NCBI RefSeq assembly: GCF_003628555.1
Contig: NZ_CP021731.1
Span: 620,001 to 684,000, forward strand
Reading direction: 5' to 3'
Length of the DNA stretch: 64,000 nt
Origin: Azoarcus sp. DN11
GTDB lineage: Bacteria; Pseudomonadota; Gammaproteobacteria; Burkholderiales; Rhodocyclaceae
The position numbers and the translations under genes are program-made. Below the pieces are notes generated by a model. That model had not been told where the DNA came from. It ran no database searches and was given only the letters and a program-made list of their open reading frames with translations. Positions 31,889 through 39,312 of the stretch are shown piece by piece (position 1 is the stretch's first letter; each line of letters starts with the position of its first letter).

Positions 31889-31894
31889 TATAAT
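31889..31894 (+). promoter_or_regulatory. Probable -10 element for acuI
   Basis: A consensus TATAAT lies 52 bases before the acuI start. No -35 hexamer with good match was found, so it may depend on an activator. Confidence 0.4.
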
Positions 31895-31946
31895 CGGCGC
31901 GAAAAACGCGGCATCGTGCTGCGGACCGGAGAGGAGTAGAGCGCAA

Positions 31947-32945
31947 GTGAATACACCCTTCAAGGCTTTCCTGATCGACCAGGACGAGAACAGGAAGATC
32001 GTCAGCCGCCTGACCACCCTCGATGCGGCACAACTGGATGCAGGCGAGGTCCTCATCCGCGTTCATTACTCCAGCATCAACTACAAGGACGCTCTCGCGG
32101 CGACCGGTGCCGGCAAGATCATCCGCCGCTTCCCGTGTGTCGGCGGCATCGACATGAGCGGCGAGGTCGTCGAGAGCGCCGATGCGCGCTTCAAGCCCGG
32201 CGACCAGGTCATCGCGACCAGTTTCGACATCGGCGTGGCGCATCACGGCGGTTATGCCGAGTATGCGCGCGTGCCCGCGGGCTGGGTCGTGCCCTTGCCG
32301 CAGGGGCTGGACCTGTTCGAAGCGATGGCCCTGGGCACCGCCGGCTTCACCGCGGCGCTGGGCATCGTGCGCATGGAAGACAACGGCCTCGCGCCCGCGA
32401 ACGGGCCGGTCGTCGTGACCGGCGCCACCGGCGGCGTCGGCGGCCTGGCGATCGACATGCTCGCGCGCCTCGGTTATCACGTGGTGGCCCTGACCGGCAA
32501 GGAGGCGGAAGGCGACTACCTCAGGATGCTCGGGGCGGCGGAAATCAAGCTGCGCAGCACGATCGACCTCGACAAGGTGCGCCCGCTCGAGGCCGCGCAG
32601 TGGGCCGGCGCGGTCGATAACGTCGGCGGGCCGATCCTCCACTGGGTCCTCGCCACGATGAAGCAGGCCGGCACTGTCGCCAGCATCGGCAATGCCGCGA
32701 GCTTCAAGCTCGACACCACGGTGTTCCCGTTCATCCTGCGTGGCGTCAGCCTGCTGGGCATCGATTCCGGCTACATGGAGTTCCCCACCCGCCAGCGGGT
32801 GTGGGACCGCCTCGCCTCCGACCTCAAGCCGCGCCACCTCGCTGCCGTTACCCGGACCATTGCGTTCGATGACCTGCCTGCAGCGTTCGACGCCTACATC
32901 AAGGGCGCGGTCAAGGGGCGAACGGTCGTTCGGATCGCTGGCTGA
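31947..32945 (+). CDS. acuI: Zinc-independent MDR oxidoreductase, YhdH/AcuI type (acryloyl-CoA reductase)
   Basis: A 332-residue medium-chain reductase. The GTG start at 31947 follows GAGAGGAGTAGAG; an upstream in-frame start at 31884 adds 21 unlikely residues. Visible blocks include SSINYKDALAATGAGKIIRRFPCVGGIDMSGEVV, the nucleotide-binding motif VVVTGATGGVGGLAIDML and SLLGIDSGYMEFPTRQRVWDRL. Zinc-ligand cysteines of alcohol dehydrogenases are absent. AcuI enzymes reduce acryloyl-CoA to propionyl-CoA with NADPH, which fits the prpE gene two positions downstream. The specificity is inferred from family resemblance and context; a general quinone reductase remains possible. Confidence 0.85.
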   Translation: MNTPFKAFLIDQDENRKIVSRLTTLDAAQLDAGEVLIRVHYSSINYKDALAATGAGKIIRRFPCVGGIDMSGEVVESADARFKPGDQVIATSFDIGVAHHGGYAEYARVPAGWVVPLPQGLDLFEAMALGTAGFTAALGIVRMEDNGLAPANGPVVVTGATGGVGGLAIDMLARLGYHVVALTGKEAEGDYLRMLGAAEIKLRSTIDLDKVRPLEAAQWAGAVDNVGGPILHWVLATMKQAGTVASIGNAASFKLDTTVFPFILRGVSLLGIDSGYMEFPTRQRVWDRLASDLKPRHLAAVTRTIAFDDLPAAFDAYIKGAVKGRTVVRIAG

Positions 32946-32968
32946 GGCGGGAACGAAAGGACTTCATT

Positions 32969-34153
32969 ATGAGCGAGCAGGGTAATCAGCCGCTGCCCAA
33001 GGTATTGATCGTCGACGATTCGCGCATGGTGCGTGCCTCCATCGTCAAGCTGATCCGGGGACGCTTCGAGTTTCGCGAGGAGGTCGACGGCGAGGCCGGG
33101 TGGCAGGCCCTGCTCGTCGATCCGTCGATCCATCTGGTGCTGACCGACATCGGCATGCCCCAGCTCGACGGTTACGGCTTGCTGGAGCGCATTCGCGCCT
33201 CGAAGCTGTCGCGCGTCCAGGAGCTCCCCGTCATCGTCATCTCCGGCGAGGAGGACGACGCGGTGCGCGAGCGCGCCCGCCAGCTCGGGGCCAACGATTT
33301 CATCACCAAGGGTATCGGCGCGGCCGAACTGCTGGCGCGCCTCGACTCGCTGACGCGGCTGGCCCAGACGCGTCGCGAGCTCGAGGAGAGCCGGGCCGCG
33401 CTCGCGAAGCAGAGCCCCGTCGATCCCGTCTCGGGTCTCGCGACCGAGTCCTACATGACCTGGCGCGGCGAGCAGGAGTTGGCGCTGGCCCGTCGCCATC
33501 AGGCCGACTTCAGCACGATGGTCGTCGAGATCGATCGCTACGACCAGCTCATCACCGCCTACGGCGCGCACGTCGCGCAGCTCGTCACCCGCAAGCTGTC
33601 CGGCATCCTGGCGACCAAGGTGCGCAAGGAAGACACCGTCACGCAGATCGCGCCGTCGCAATTCGTGGTCCTGGCGCCCGGCACCGATCTCGGCGGCGTA
33701 AGTGCGTTCGCGCTGCGCATGCAGCAGGCGCTGGAAAAGCTCGTGATGACCTATCGCGAGGACCGCATCCGCATCAGCGTGACCATCGGTGTCGCAAGCT
33801 CGTCCGTCGATGGTGCGCAAAGCGTCAGCGAACTGATCGGTGTGGCGATGAAGCGCATCCAGGCAGGCCGGCAGGCCGGCGGGAACCGCGTCGTGGGCGA
33901 TCAGGGTGAAATCACGCAGGAGCTGGTTGATCGCCTGGTCAAACGGACCGTCAGCATCGACCAGGTGCTCGGCCAGATCCGGGACGGAGCGGGTGCCGCC
34001 GAACTCGAGGCCCGCCTCCCGGCCGTGGTTGCCGCGCTGATGCCGCTGCTCCAGTTGATGGAAGCGCGGCTCGGCTGCGGGATTCCGCTGGACCGTCTTA
34101 ATAACTACAATTTCGGCCCTGGGGCTGGCGCGGAAGGCACGAAGAAGGCCTGA
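32969..34153 (+). CDS. Response regulator with receiver and degenerate GGDEF domain
   Basis: A 394-residue two-domain protein. The receiver spans about residues 10-130, with the acidic pair D16-D17, the phospho-acceptor D60 in LVLTDIGMPQLDG and the conserved K114. A helical linker leads to a GGDEF-fold domain (about 150-320), but the signature is APSQF at residues 228-232 in place of GGDEF. It therefore lacks the residues needed for c-di-GMP synthesis. A C-terminal helical extension of about 70 residues follows. It probably acts as a sensor or protein-interaction module under a histidine kinase encoded elsewhere. It lies 23 bases after acuI and may be in the same operon. Confidence 0.85.
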   Translation: MSEQGNQPLPKVLIVDDSRMVRASIVKLIRGRFEFREEVDGEAGWQALLVDPSIHLVLTDIGMPQLDGYGLLERIRASKLSRVQELPVIVISGEEDDAVRERARQLGANDFITKGIGAAELLARLDSLTRLAQTRRELEESRAALAKQSPVDPVSGLATESYMTWRGEQELALARRHQADFSTMVVEIDRYDQLITAYGAHVAQLVTRKLSGILATKVRKEDTVTQIAPSQFVVLAPGTDLGGVSAFALRMQQALEKLVMTYREDRIRISVTIGVASSSVDGAQSVSELIGVAMKRIQAGRQAGGNRVVGDQGEITQELVDRLVKRTVSIDQVLGQIRDGAGAAELEARLPAVVAALMPLLQLMEARLGCGIPLDRLNNYNFGPGAGAEGTKKA

Positions 34154-34168
34154 ATCGCTACCCCGGCA

Positions 34169-34242
34169 AACAATAACAACAAATAACAACAAAGCAGTGC
34201 AAGGTGGTGCCGCCGTTCCCGTGAGGAAGGGGCGGCGGTGCC
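34169..34242 (+). promoter_or_regulatory. prpE leader: AAN-repeat tract followed by hairpin
   Basis: From 34169 to 34193 the sequence is almost purely AAN triplets (five, one T, three more), built from two tandem copies of AATAACAACA. A 14-bp hairpin with several G-U pairs (GGTGCCGCCGTTCC with GGGGCGGCGGTGCC) follows at about 34206-34242. AAN repeats in RNA are the known distal-face binding motif of Hfq. The tract lies between the receiver gene and the prpE ribosome-binding site. Confidence 0.5.
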
Positions 34243-34297
34243 GGAACGCTTATTAAAAAGCCGGAAGTACAGGGATCCTAGAAGGGAGAGGAAGCTT

Positions 34298-36190
34298 ATG
34301 ACGACGTACAAGGAGTTTCACCGCCGTTCCATCGAAAAGCGCGACGAGTTCTGGGCCGAGCAGGCCGGGCTCATCGACTGGAACAAGCCCGCGGAGCAGA
34401 TCTGCGACTTTTCCAATCCGCCTTTCGTGAAGTGGTTCAAGGGCGGCGAAACCAACCTTTGCTTCAACGCGGTGGACCGTCACGCCGCGCAGCGGCCGAA
34501 CGACCGCGCGCTGGTCTACATCTCGACCGAAACCGACGAAGAGAAGGTCTATACGTTCGCCGAACTGCAGCGCGAAGTGGAGCGCATGGCGGCGATTTAC
34601 CAGGACCTCGGCGTCAGGAAGGGCGACCGCGTCCTGATCTACATGCCGATGATCGCCGAGGCGGCGTTCGCGATGCTCGCCTGCGCGCGCATCGGCGCCA
34701 TCCACTCGGTGGTGTTCGGCGGTTTTGCCGCCGGCTCGCTGGCCACCCGTATCGACGACGCCAAGCCCGTCCTGATGGTGAGCTCCGACGCCGGCATGCG
34801 CAACGGCAAGCCGGTGCCCTACAAGCACCTCGTCGACGAAGCCTGCAAGCTGGCGGAATTCCCGCCGCAGAAGGTGCTGATCGTCGATCGCGGCCTCGAC
34901 CAGGGTTTCCCGAAGGTCGCAGGCCGTGACATCGACTACGCCGAGCTGCGCGCGAAGCACATGGACGCCAAGGTGCCGGTGACCTGGCTCGAGTCGTCCG
35001 AACCCAGCTACATCCTGTACACGTCGGGCACCACCGGCAAGCCGAAGGGCGTGCAGCGCGACACCGGCGGCTACGCCGTCGCGCTCGCCTCGTCGATGAA
35101 GCACATCTTCACCGGCGACGCGGGCGAGACGATGTTCTCGACTTCCGACATCGGCTGGGTGGTCGGCCACAGCTACATCATCTACGGCCCGCTGCTCGCC
35201 GGCATGGCGACGGTGATGTACGAAGGCACGCCGCTGCGCCCGGATGCCGGCATCTGGTGGCAGATCGTCGAGAAGTACAAGGTCACGGTGATGTTCTCGG
35301 CGCCGACTGCGGTGCGCGTGCTGAAGAAGCAGGATCCGGCCTTCCTCAAGAAGTACGACCTGTCCTCGCTCAAGCACCTGTTCCTCGCCGGCGAGCCGCT
35401 CGACGAGACCACGCACAAGTGGATCATGGACGAACTGGGCATCCCGGTCATCGACAACTACTGGCAGACCGAAACGGGCTGGCCGATGCTCTCCGCGATC
35501 CGCGGCATCGAGAAGACGCCGATCAAGTACGGTTCGCCGAGCTTCCCGGTGTATGGCTACGACCTGCGCATCTTCCGCGAGGACGGCACCGAGTGCGGCC
35601 CCGACGAGAAGGGCATTGTCGGCGTCGTGCCGCCGCTGCCGCCGGGCTGCCTGTCCACGGTGTGGGGCCAGGACGACCGCTTCGTCAGCACGTATTTCAC
35701 GCTGTTCAAGGATCCGGTGATCTTCTCGTCGTCCGACTGGGGCATCAAGGATGCGGACGGGTTCCACACGATCCTCGGGCGCATGGACGACGTCATCAAC
35801 GTCGCCGGCCACCGCCTCGGCACGCGTGAAATCGAGGAAGCAATCCAGGCGCACGCGGCGATCGCCGAAGTCGCCGTCGTCGGCGTCGCCGACCAGCTCA
35901 AGGGCCAGATGCCGATGGCTTTCGCGGTGGTCAAGGACGCCTCGCGCGTCGACAGCGCCGAGAAGCGCAGCGAACTCGAGAAGGAAGTCATGAAGACCGT
36001 CGACAACCTCCTCGGCGCGATCGCCCGCCCGGCGCGCGTGCATTTCATCTCGGGCCTGCCGAAGACGCGTTCGGGCAAGATGCTGCGCCGCTCGATCCAG
36101 GCGCTGGCGGAAGGCCGCGATGCAGGCGACCTGACGACGATCGACGATCCGAGCACGCTGGAGCAGATCCGCAGCGCGCTTGCGAGCTGA
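34298..36190 (+). CDS. prpE: Propionate--CoA ligase
   Basis: An acyl-CoA synthetase of 630 residues that activates propionate with ATP and CoA. The ATG at 34298 follows GGGAGAGGAAGCTT. The adenylate-forming signature YTSGTTGKPKGVQRDTGG is near residue 240, later motifs are NYWQTETGWP and SSSDWGIKDADGFHTILGRMDDVINVAGHRLGTREIEEA, and the catalytic C-terminal lysine lies in LPKTRSGKMLRRSIQ. The N-terminal ACS domain (YKEFHRRSIEKRDEFWAEQAGLIDWNKP) is the PrpE form rather than Acs. With acuI upstream it suggests propionate or acrylate use. It is closed by a strong terminator. Confidence 0.92.
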   Translation: MTTYKEFHRRSIEKRDEFWAEQAGLIDWNKPAEQICDFSNPPFVKWFKGGETNLCFNAVDRHAAQRPNDRALVYISTETDEEKVYTFAELQREVERMAAIYQDLGVRKGDRVLIYMPMIAEAAFAMLACARIGAIHSVVFGGFAAGSLATRIDDAKPVLMVSSDAGMRNGKPVPYKHLVDEACKLAEFPPQKVLIVDRGLDQGFPKVAGRDIDYAELRAKHMDAKVPVTWLESSEPSYILYTSGTTGKPKGVQRDTGGYAVALASSMKHIFTGDAGETMFSTSDIGWVVGHSYIIYGPLLAGMATVMYEGTPLRPDAGIWWQIVEKYKVTVMFSAPTAVRVLKKQDPAFLKKYDLSSLKHLFLAGEPLDETTHKWIMDELGIPVIDNYWQTETGWPMLSAIRGIEKTPIKYGSPSFPVYGYDLRIFREDGTECGPDEKGIVGVVPPLPPGCLSTVWGQDDRFVSTYFTLFKDPVIFSSSDWGIKDADGFHTILGRMDDVINVAGHRLGTREIEEAIQAHAAIAEVAVVGVADQLKGQMPMAFAVVKDASRVDSAEKRSELEKEVMKTVDNLLGAIARPARVHFISGLPKTRSGKMLRRSIQALAEGRDAGDLTTIDDPSTLEQIRSALAS

Positions 36191-36208
36191 CGAGACGACT
36201 CAGGGAAG

Positions 36209-36237
36209 AAAAACCGCGCCACGGCGCGGTTTTTTTT
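36209..36237 (+). terminator. Rho-independent terminator after prpE
   Basis: AAAACCGCGCC pairs with GGCGCGGTTTT around an AC loop and is followed by a run of T. It lies about 20 bases after the stop. Confidence 0.95.
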
Positions 36238-36269
36238 GGGGCGCGGCGAGGGGCTCTCCCTGGGGGGCC

Positions 36270-37025
36270 TCAGGCGCCGGCCACGCACTCGCAGGCGGCC
36301 TCCATGTCTTCCTGGATCGCCCGCCACATCGGCCTCAGCAGAAAGCGCATGTTCTTGATGATGCCCTGCACGTCCATCATCGACGGAATACGGGTTCCGC
36401 GGTGTTCGACAGGACCGCCGATCTGCCTCACATCGACCCCCAGTTTTGCGAAATGCGAGGCGAGGCGGGGTTCGGTCAGCACGAAGAGCGTTTCGATGCC
36501 GGCGCGTTCGGCAAGGGCGATCGCCCCCAGATACAGTCCTATGGGAATGTACGGAAAGCGCGGCTGGATCGTCGTGCCGAAATCCTCGTCGCGGATCGGC
36601 GCACTGGCAAGCGACTCGCCACGGCGACGCCTGTAGGCGGCGCGCACGGCCAGTCGGGACACCTCGGCGATCCGGTCGCGCGGCAGGCGCGACGGGTCGA
36701 CGATCGAGCGGTCGAGGGTGGTGGCGCAGGTCCGCTCGAAGGGAAGTGGGGCGTGGGGCTCGTCCGCTCTCGTGAGCACGACGCGTGTGCATCCGACCGG
36801 TCCTGGAGGAGCGGAATTCGTGCGCAGCAGGCAATGCAGGCTGTGCGCGTCGTATTCGTCGGTTTCCCGTCGATCCGGACGCACCGGCTCGAACCCCAGG
36901 TCCTCGCAATACACCTCGTGCCGGATACGGAAAACGGCCTCCCGCAGCGGGTCGTCGATCGCCGGATGGATCTGGAAATACTTCCTGAAACCGTGGCCGA
37001 GATTGAACCGGTCAAACAGAAGCAT
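36270..37025 (-). CDS. PEP-CTERM/exosortase system-associated acyltransferase
   Basis: A 251-residue protein of the LuxI/GNAT-like family that co-occurs with exosortase/PEP-CTERM systems. The start MLLFDRFNLGHGFRKYFQI follows AGGAGG at ideal spacing. Typical blocks are LREAVFRIRHEVYCEDLGFE near the N-terminus, VGCTRVVL, EVSRLAVRAAYRRRRGE and PYIPIGLYLGAIALAERAG. It is predicted to make an N-acyl amino-acid-like product, but its reaction is unproven as far as I know. No exosortase or PEP-CTERM protein was found in this window. Its 3' end lies 33 bases past the prpE terminator, in convergent orientation. Confidence 0.85.
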   Translation of the reverse strand: MLLFDRFNLGHGFRKYFQIHPAIDDPLREAVFRIRHEVYCEDLGFEPVRPDRRETDEYDAHSLHCLLRTNSAPPGPVGCTRVVLTRADEPHAPLPFERTCATTLDRSIVDPSRLPRDRIAEVSRLAVRAAYRRRRGESLASAPIRDEDFGTTIQPRFPYIPIGLYLGAIALAERAGIETLFVLTEPRLASHFAKLGVDVRQIGGPVEHRGTRIPSMMDVQGIIKNMRFLLRPMWRAIQEDMEAACECVAGA

Positions 37026-37189
37026 CTTGCCTCCTGGAGTTCGTTGTCCTTGAAACAAGTAGCTTCGGCATTCTATGCAAGCGTCGCCGTTCGTGAAGTG
37101 AAGAACTTCCTGTCTGCGTGGTCGAGCGTTTGCGAGGGGAGACGGGGCGAGCGGGCGGTGCGTGTTGCCGCGGCGCCCCCGGCGGGGCG

Positions 37190-37891
37190 TCAGGGGGTGC
37201 CCTGGCGGCGAAATGCGGTGTAATGATCGAGCACCTTCGGCACGTAGGTGACGGTCTCGGTGAATGGCGGAATGGCGTTGCCGTAGCGTTCGACGGCGCC
37301 CTCGCCCGCGTTGTAGGCAGCGAGTGCGAGCGGTAGCGAGTCGAAGCGATCCAGGAGTTCGCGCAGGTAGCGGGCGCCGCCGAACAGGTTCTGGCGTGGA
37401 TCGAGCGGGTTGTCGACGCCGAATCGTGCGGCGGTTGCGGGCATCAGCTGCATCAGGCCCACGGCGCCCTTGGGCGAGCGGGCGTGTTCGACGAATCCGC
37501 TTTCGACGTAGGCGACGGCCTCGATCAGTGATGGGTCGAGGCGGCTGTGGCGTGCCGCGTCAAGGACGTGAGGCGTAAGGGAGGGAGGCAGTCGCCGCGC
37601 ACGGGTGGCGACGAGGCCCGGGCGCTTGCCGGGGACCGCCGGGCGTGCCGCGCGGGTTTCCAGGATCAGCCGATGGCGCGGGTCGCTCGGCGCATCGCTG
37701 AAGTTGAACACGCCGCGCTCGTCCGCGTAGCCATAGAGCCGGTCGGCGCGGCATTCGGCGCCGAGTCCCGTGACGACGAGCGTCGCTGCCAGCAGGACCG
37801 CGGCAGGCAGGCGCGCGGTCGGGGGCGGGAGGCCGTCTTGCTCGTGCGGTGCGTCACCTGGGTGCCGTGGTGATGCCGTTGGTCTTTGCAT
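37190..37891 (-). CDS. Lytic transglycosylase with DUF4124-like N-terminus
   Basis: A 233-residue secreted enzyme that cleaves peptidoglycan to 1,6-anhydro-muropeptides. The start MQRPTASPRH follows CGGAGGAAG. After a charged stretch there is a hydrophobic signal/anchor (LPAAVLLAATLVVTGLGAEC), a short DUF4124-type segment (ADRLYGYADERGVFNFSDAP), then the SLT domain. The catalytic glutamate is in AVAYVESGF, and PKGAVGLMQLMPATAARFGV and LALAAYNAGEGAVERYG are the other SLT motifs. It is divergent from the secretion operon at 38137, with 245 bases between, and could remodel the wall for that machine; this link is inferred from position only. Confidence 0.9.
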   Translation of the reverse strand: MQRPTASPRHPGDAPHEQDGLPPPTARLPAAVLLAATLVVTGLGAECRADRLYGYADERGVFNFSDAPSDPRHRLILETRAARPAVPGKRPGLVATRARRLPPSLTPHVLDAARHSRLDPSLIEAVAYVESGFVEHARSPKGAVGLMQLMPATAARFGVDNPLDPRQNLFGGARYLRELLDRFDSLPLALAAYNAGEGAVERYGNAIPPFTETVTYVPKVLDHYTAFRRQGTP

Positions 37892-38136
37892 CGGGTCTTC
37901 CTCCGATTGGCCGGCTCGCGTCGAGCATGGGCGCCGCGAGAGCAAAGGTTCCACAGGTGCATACGGGATGTCGAATTTCGCCCGCACTGACTATGCTAAT
38001 GTTAGTTCGGGTCTTCAACGACGGAGTTCCCATGCGGACACGAAGCATGCGGCGGGTTCGGTCGGGGGTTTCCGGGGTTTGGCGCCACGGTAGTCCTTGC
38101 ACGGTTTCCGTGCGGTCCACGGGCGGACGGTGAGTC

Positions 38137-39312
38137 ATGCGCTATCGCGTCAGGGCAGTGGGCTCCGCCGGATCGGTTGTCGAAACCGAGCTCGAGGGGG
38201 GATGCGAGGCGGACGTGCGGGCGCTGGCCGAGGCGCGGGGCCTGTCCGTTCTCTCGCTGAAGGCGCTGGAGCGCAGCGGGGGGCGCAGCCGTTTTCCGCT
38301 GCTTCTCTTCAATCAGCAGTTGCTGGCGCTGCTGCATGCCGGTATTCCCCTGGCCGAGGCGATTTCCGCGCTGGTCGAGAAGGAGCGCTGGCCGGCGATC
38401 CGGTCCGTGCTGCAGGGTTTGCGCGACGCATTGCGCGAGGGGCGCAGCCTGTCGAGCGCGCTGGAGGCGGCGCCGCAGGTGTTTCCGAACCTTTATGTCG
38501 CGCTGATCCGTGCAGCCGAGCGCACCAGCGACCTGGAGCGTGCGGTTGCGCGCTACATCGCCTACCAGGAGGACGGCGAGCGCCTGCGCGACAAGCTGCT
38601 GAGCGCAGCCATCTACCCCTTGCTGCTGGTCTGCGTCGGCGGCCTGGTGGTGCTGTTCCTGCTCGGCTACGTCGTGCCGCGCTTTTCGCACATCTACCAG
38701 AACGTGGGCAGCAATCTGCCCTGGATGTCCCTGCTCCTGCTCGAGTGGGGGCAGTTCGTGGAGCGGCACGCCTTGCTGCTGGGCGTGATCATGCTGGCAG
38801 TCCTGGGGGGAGGGGCGCTGGTGGTGCGCAGTCCGGCCTTGTGGGCGACGGTGGGACGCTACATGTGGATGATGCCTTTCGTCGGCGAGCGCATGCGGGT
38901 GTTCCAGCTCGCGCGTTTCTACCGGACCGTGGGGATGCTGCTGTCGGGAGGCATCCCGGTGGTGACGGCGCTCGGGATGGTGTCGGGGCTGCTTTCACCG
39001 TCGCTGCAGGTGAGTCTGGGGGCGGCGATCGCGGCGATCCGCGAGGGACGCAGCTTCTCGTCCACGCTGGCGGCGCGCGGGCTGACGACGCCGGTGGCGC
39101 TGCGCATGCTGGAAGTCGGCGAACATGCGGGAAATCTGGGAGAAATGCTGACGCGTGCGGCGGAATTTCACGAAGAGGACACGGCGCGGCAGGTAGAGTG
39201 GCTCACACGCCTGTTCGGGCCCTTGCTGATGCTGGTGATCGGTTGTGCGATCGGCCTGATCGTGGTGCTCATGTACATTCCAATCTTCCTGCTGGCAGAG
39301 AGCATTCGATGA
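38137..39312 (+). CDS. Type II secretion/type IV pilus inner-membrane platform protein (GspF/PilC-like)
   Basis: This is the first gene of a nine-gene operon. The 391-residue protein has the PilC/GspF layout: an N-terminal MRYRVRAVGSAGSVVETELEG segment, two repeated cytoplasmic helical domains (FNQQLLALLHAGIPLAEAISAL and LARFYRTVGMLLSGGIPVVTALGMV) and three membrane segments, including LLLVCVGGLVVLFLLGYVVPRF and MLVIGCAIGLIVVLMYIPIFLL. It would anchor the assembly ATPase to the pseudopilus. It is somewhat shorter than E. coli or Pseudomonas homologues (about 405). The upstream 245-base gap shares divergent control with the lytic transglycosylase gene; no confident promoter was identified. Its stop overlaps the ATPase ATG. 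Confidence 0.9.
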   Translation: MRYRVRAVGSAGSVVETELEGGCEADVRALAEARGLSVLSLKALERSGGRSRFPLLLFNQQLLALLHAGIPLAEAISALVEKERWPAIRSVLQGLRDALREGRSLSSALEAAPQVFPNLYVALIRAAERTSDLERAVARYIAYQEDGERLRDKLLSAAIYPLLLVCVGGLVVLFLLGYVVPRFSHIYQNVGSNLPWMSLLLLEWGQFVERHALLLGVIMLAVLGGGALVVRSPALWATVGRYMWMMPFVGERMRVFQLARFYRTVGMLLSGGIPVVTALGMVSGLLSPSLQVSLGAAIAAIREGRSFSSTLAARGLTTPVALRMLEVGEHAGNLGEMLTRAAEFHEEDTARQVEWLTRLFGPLLMLVIGCAIGLIVVLMYIPIFLLAESIR

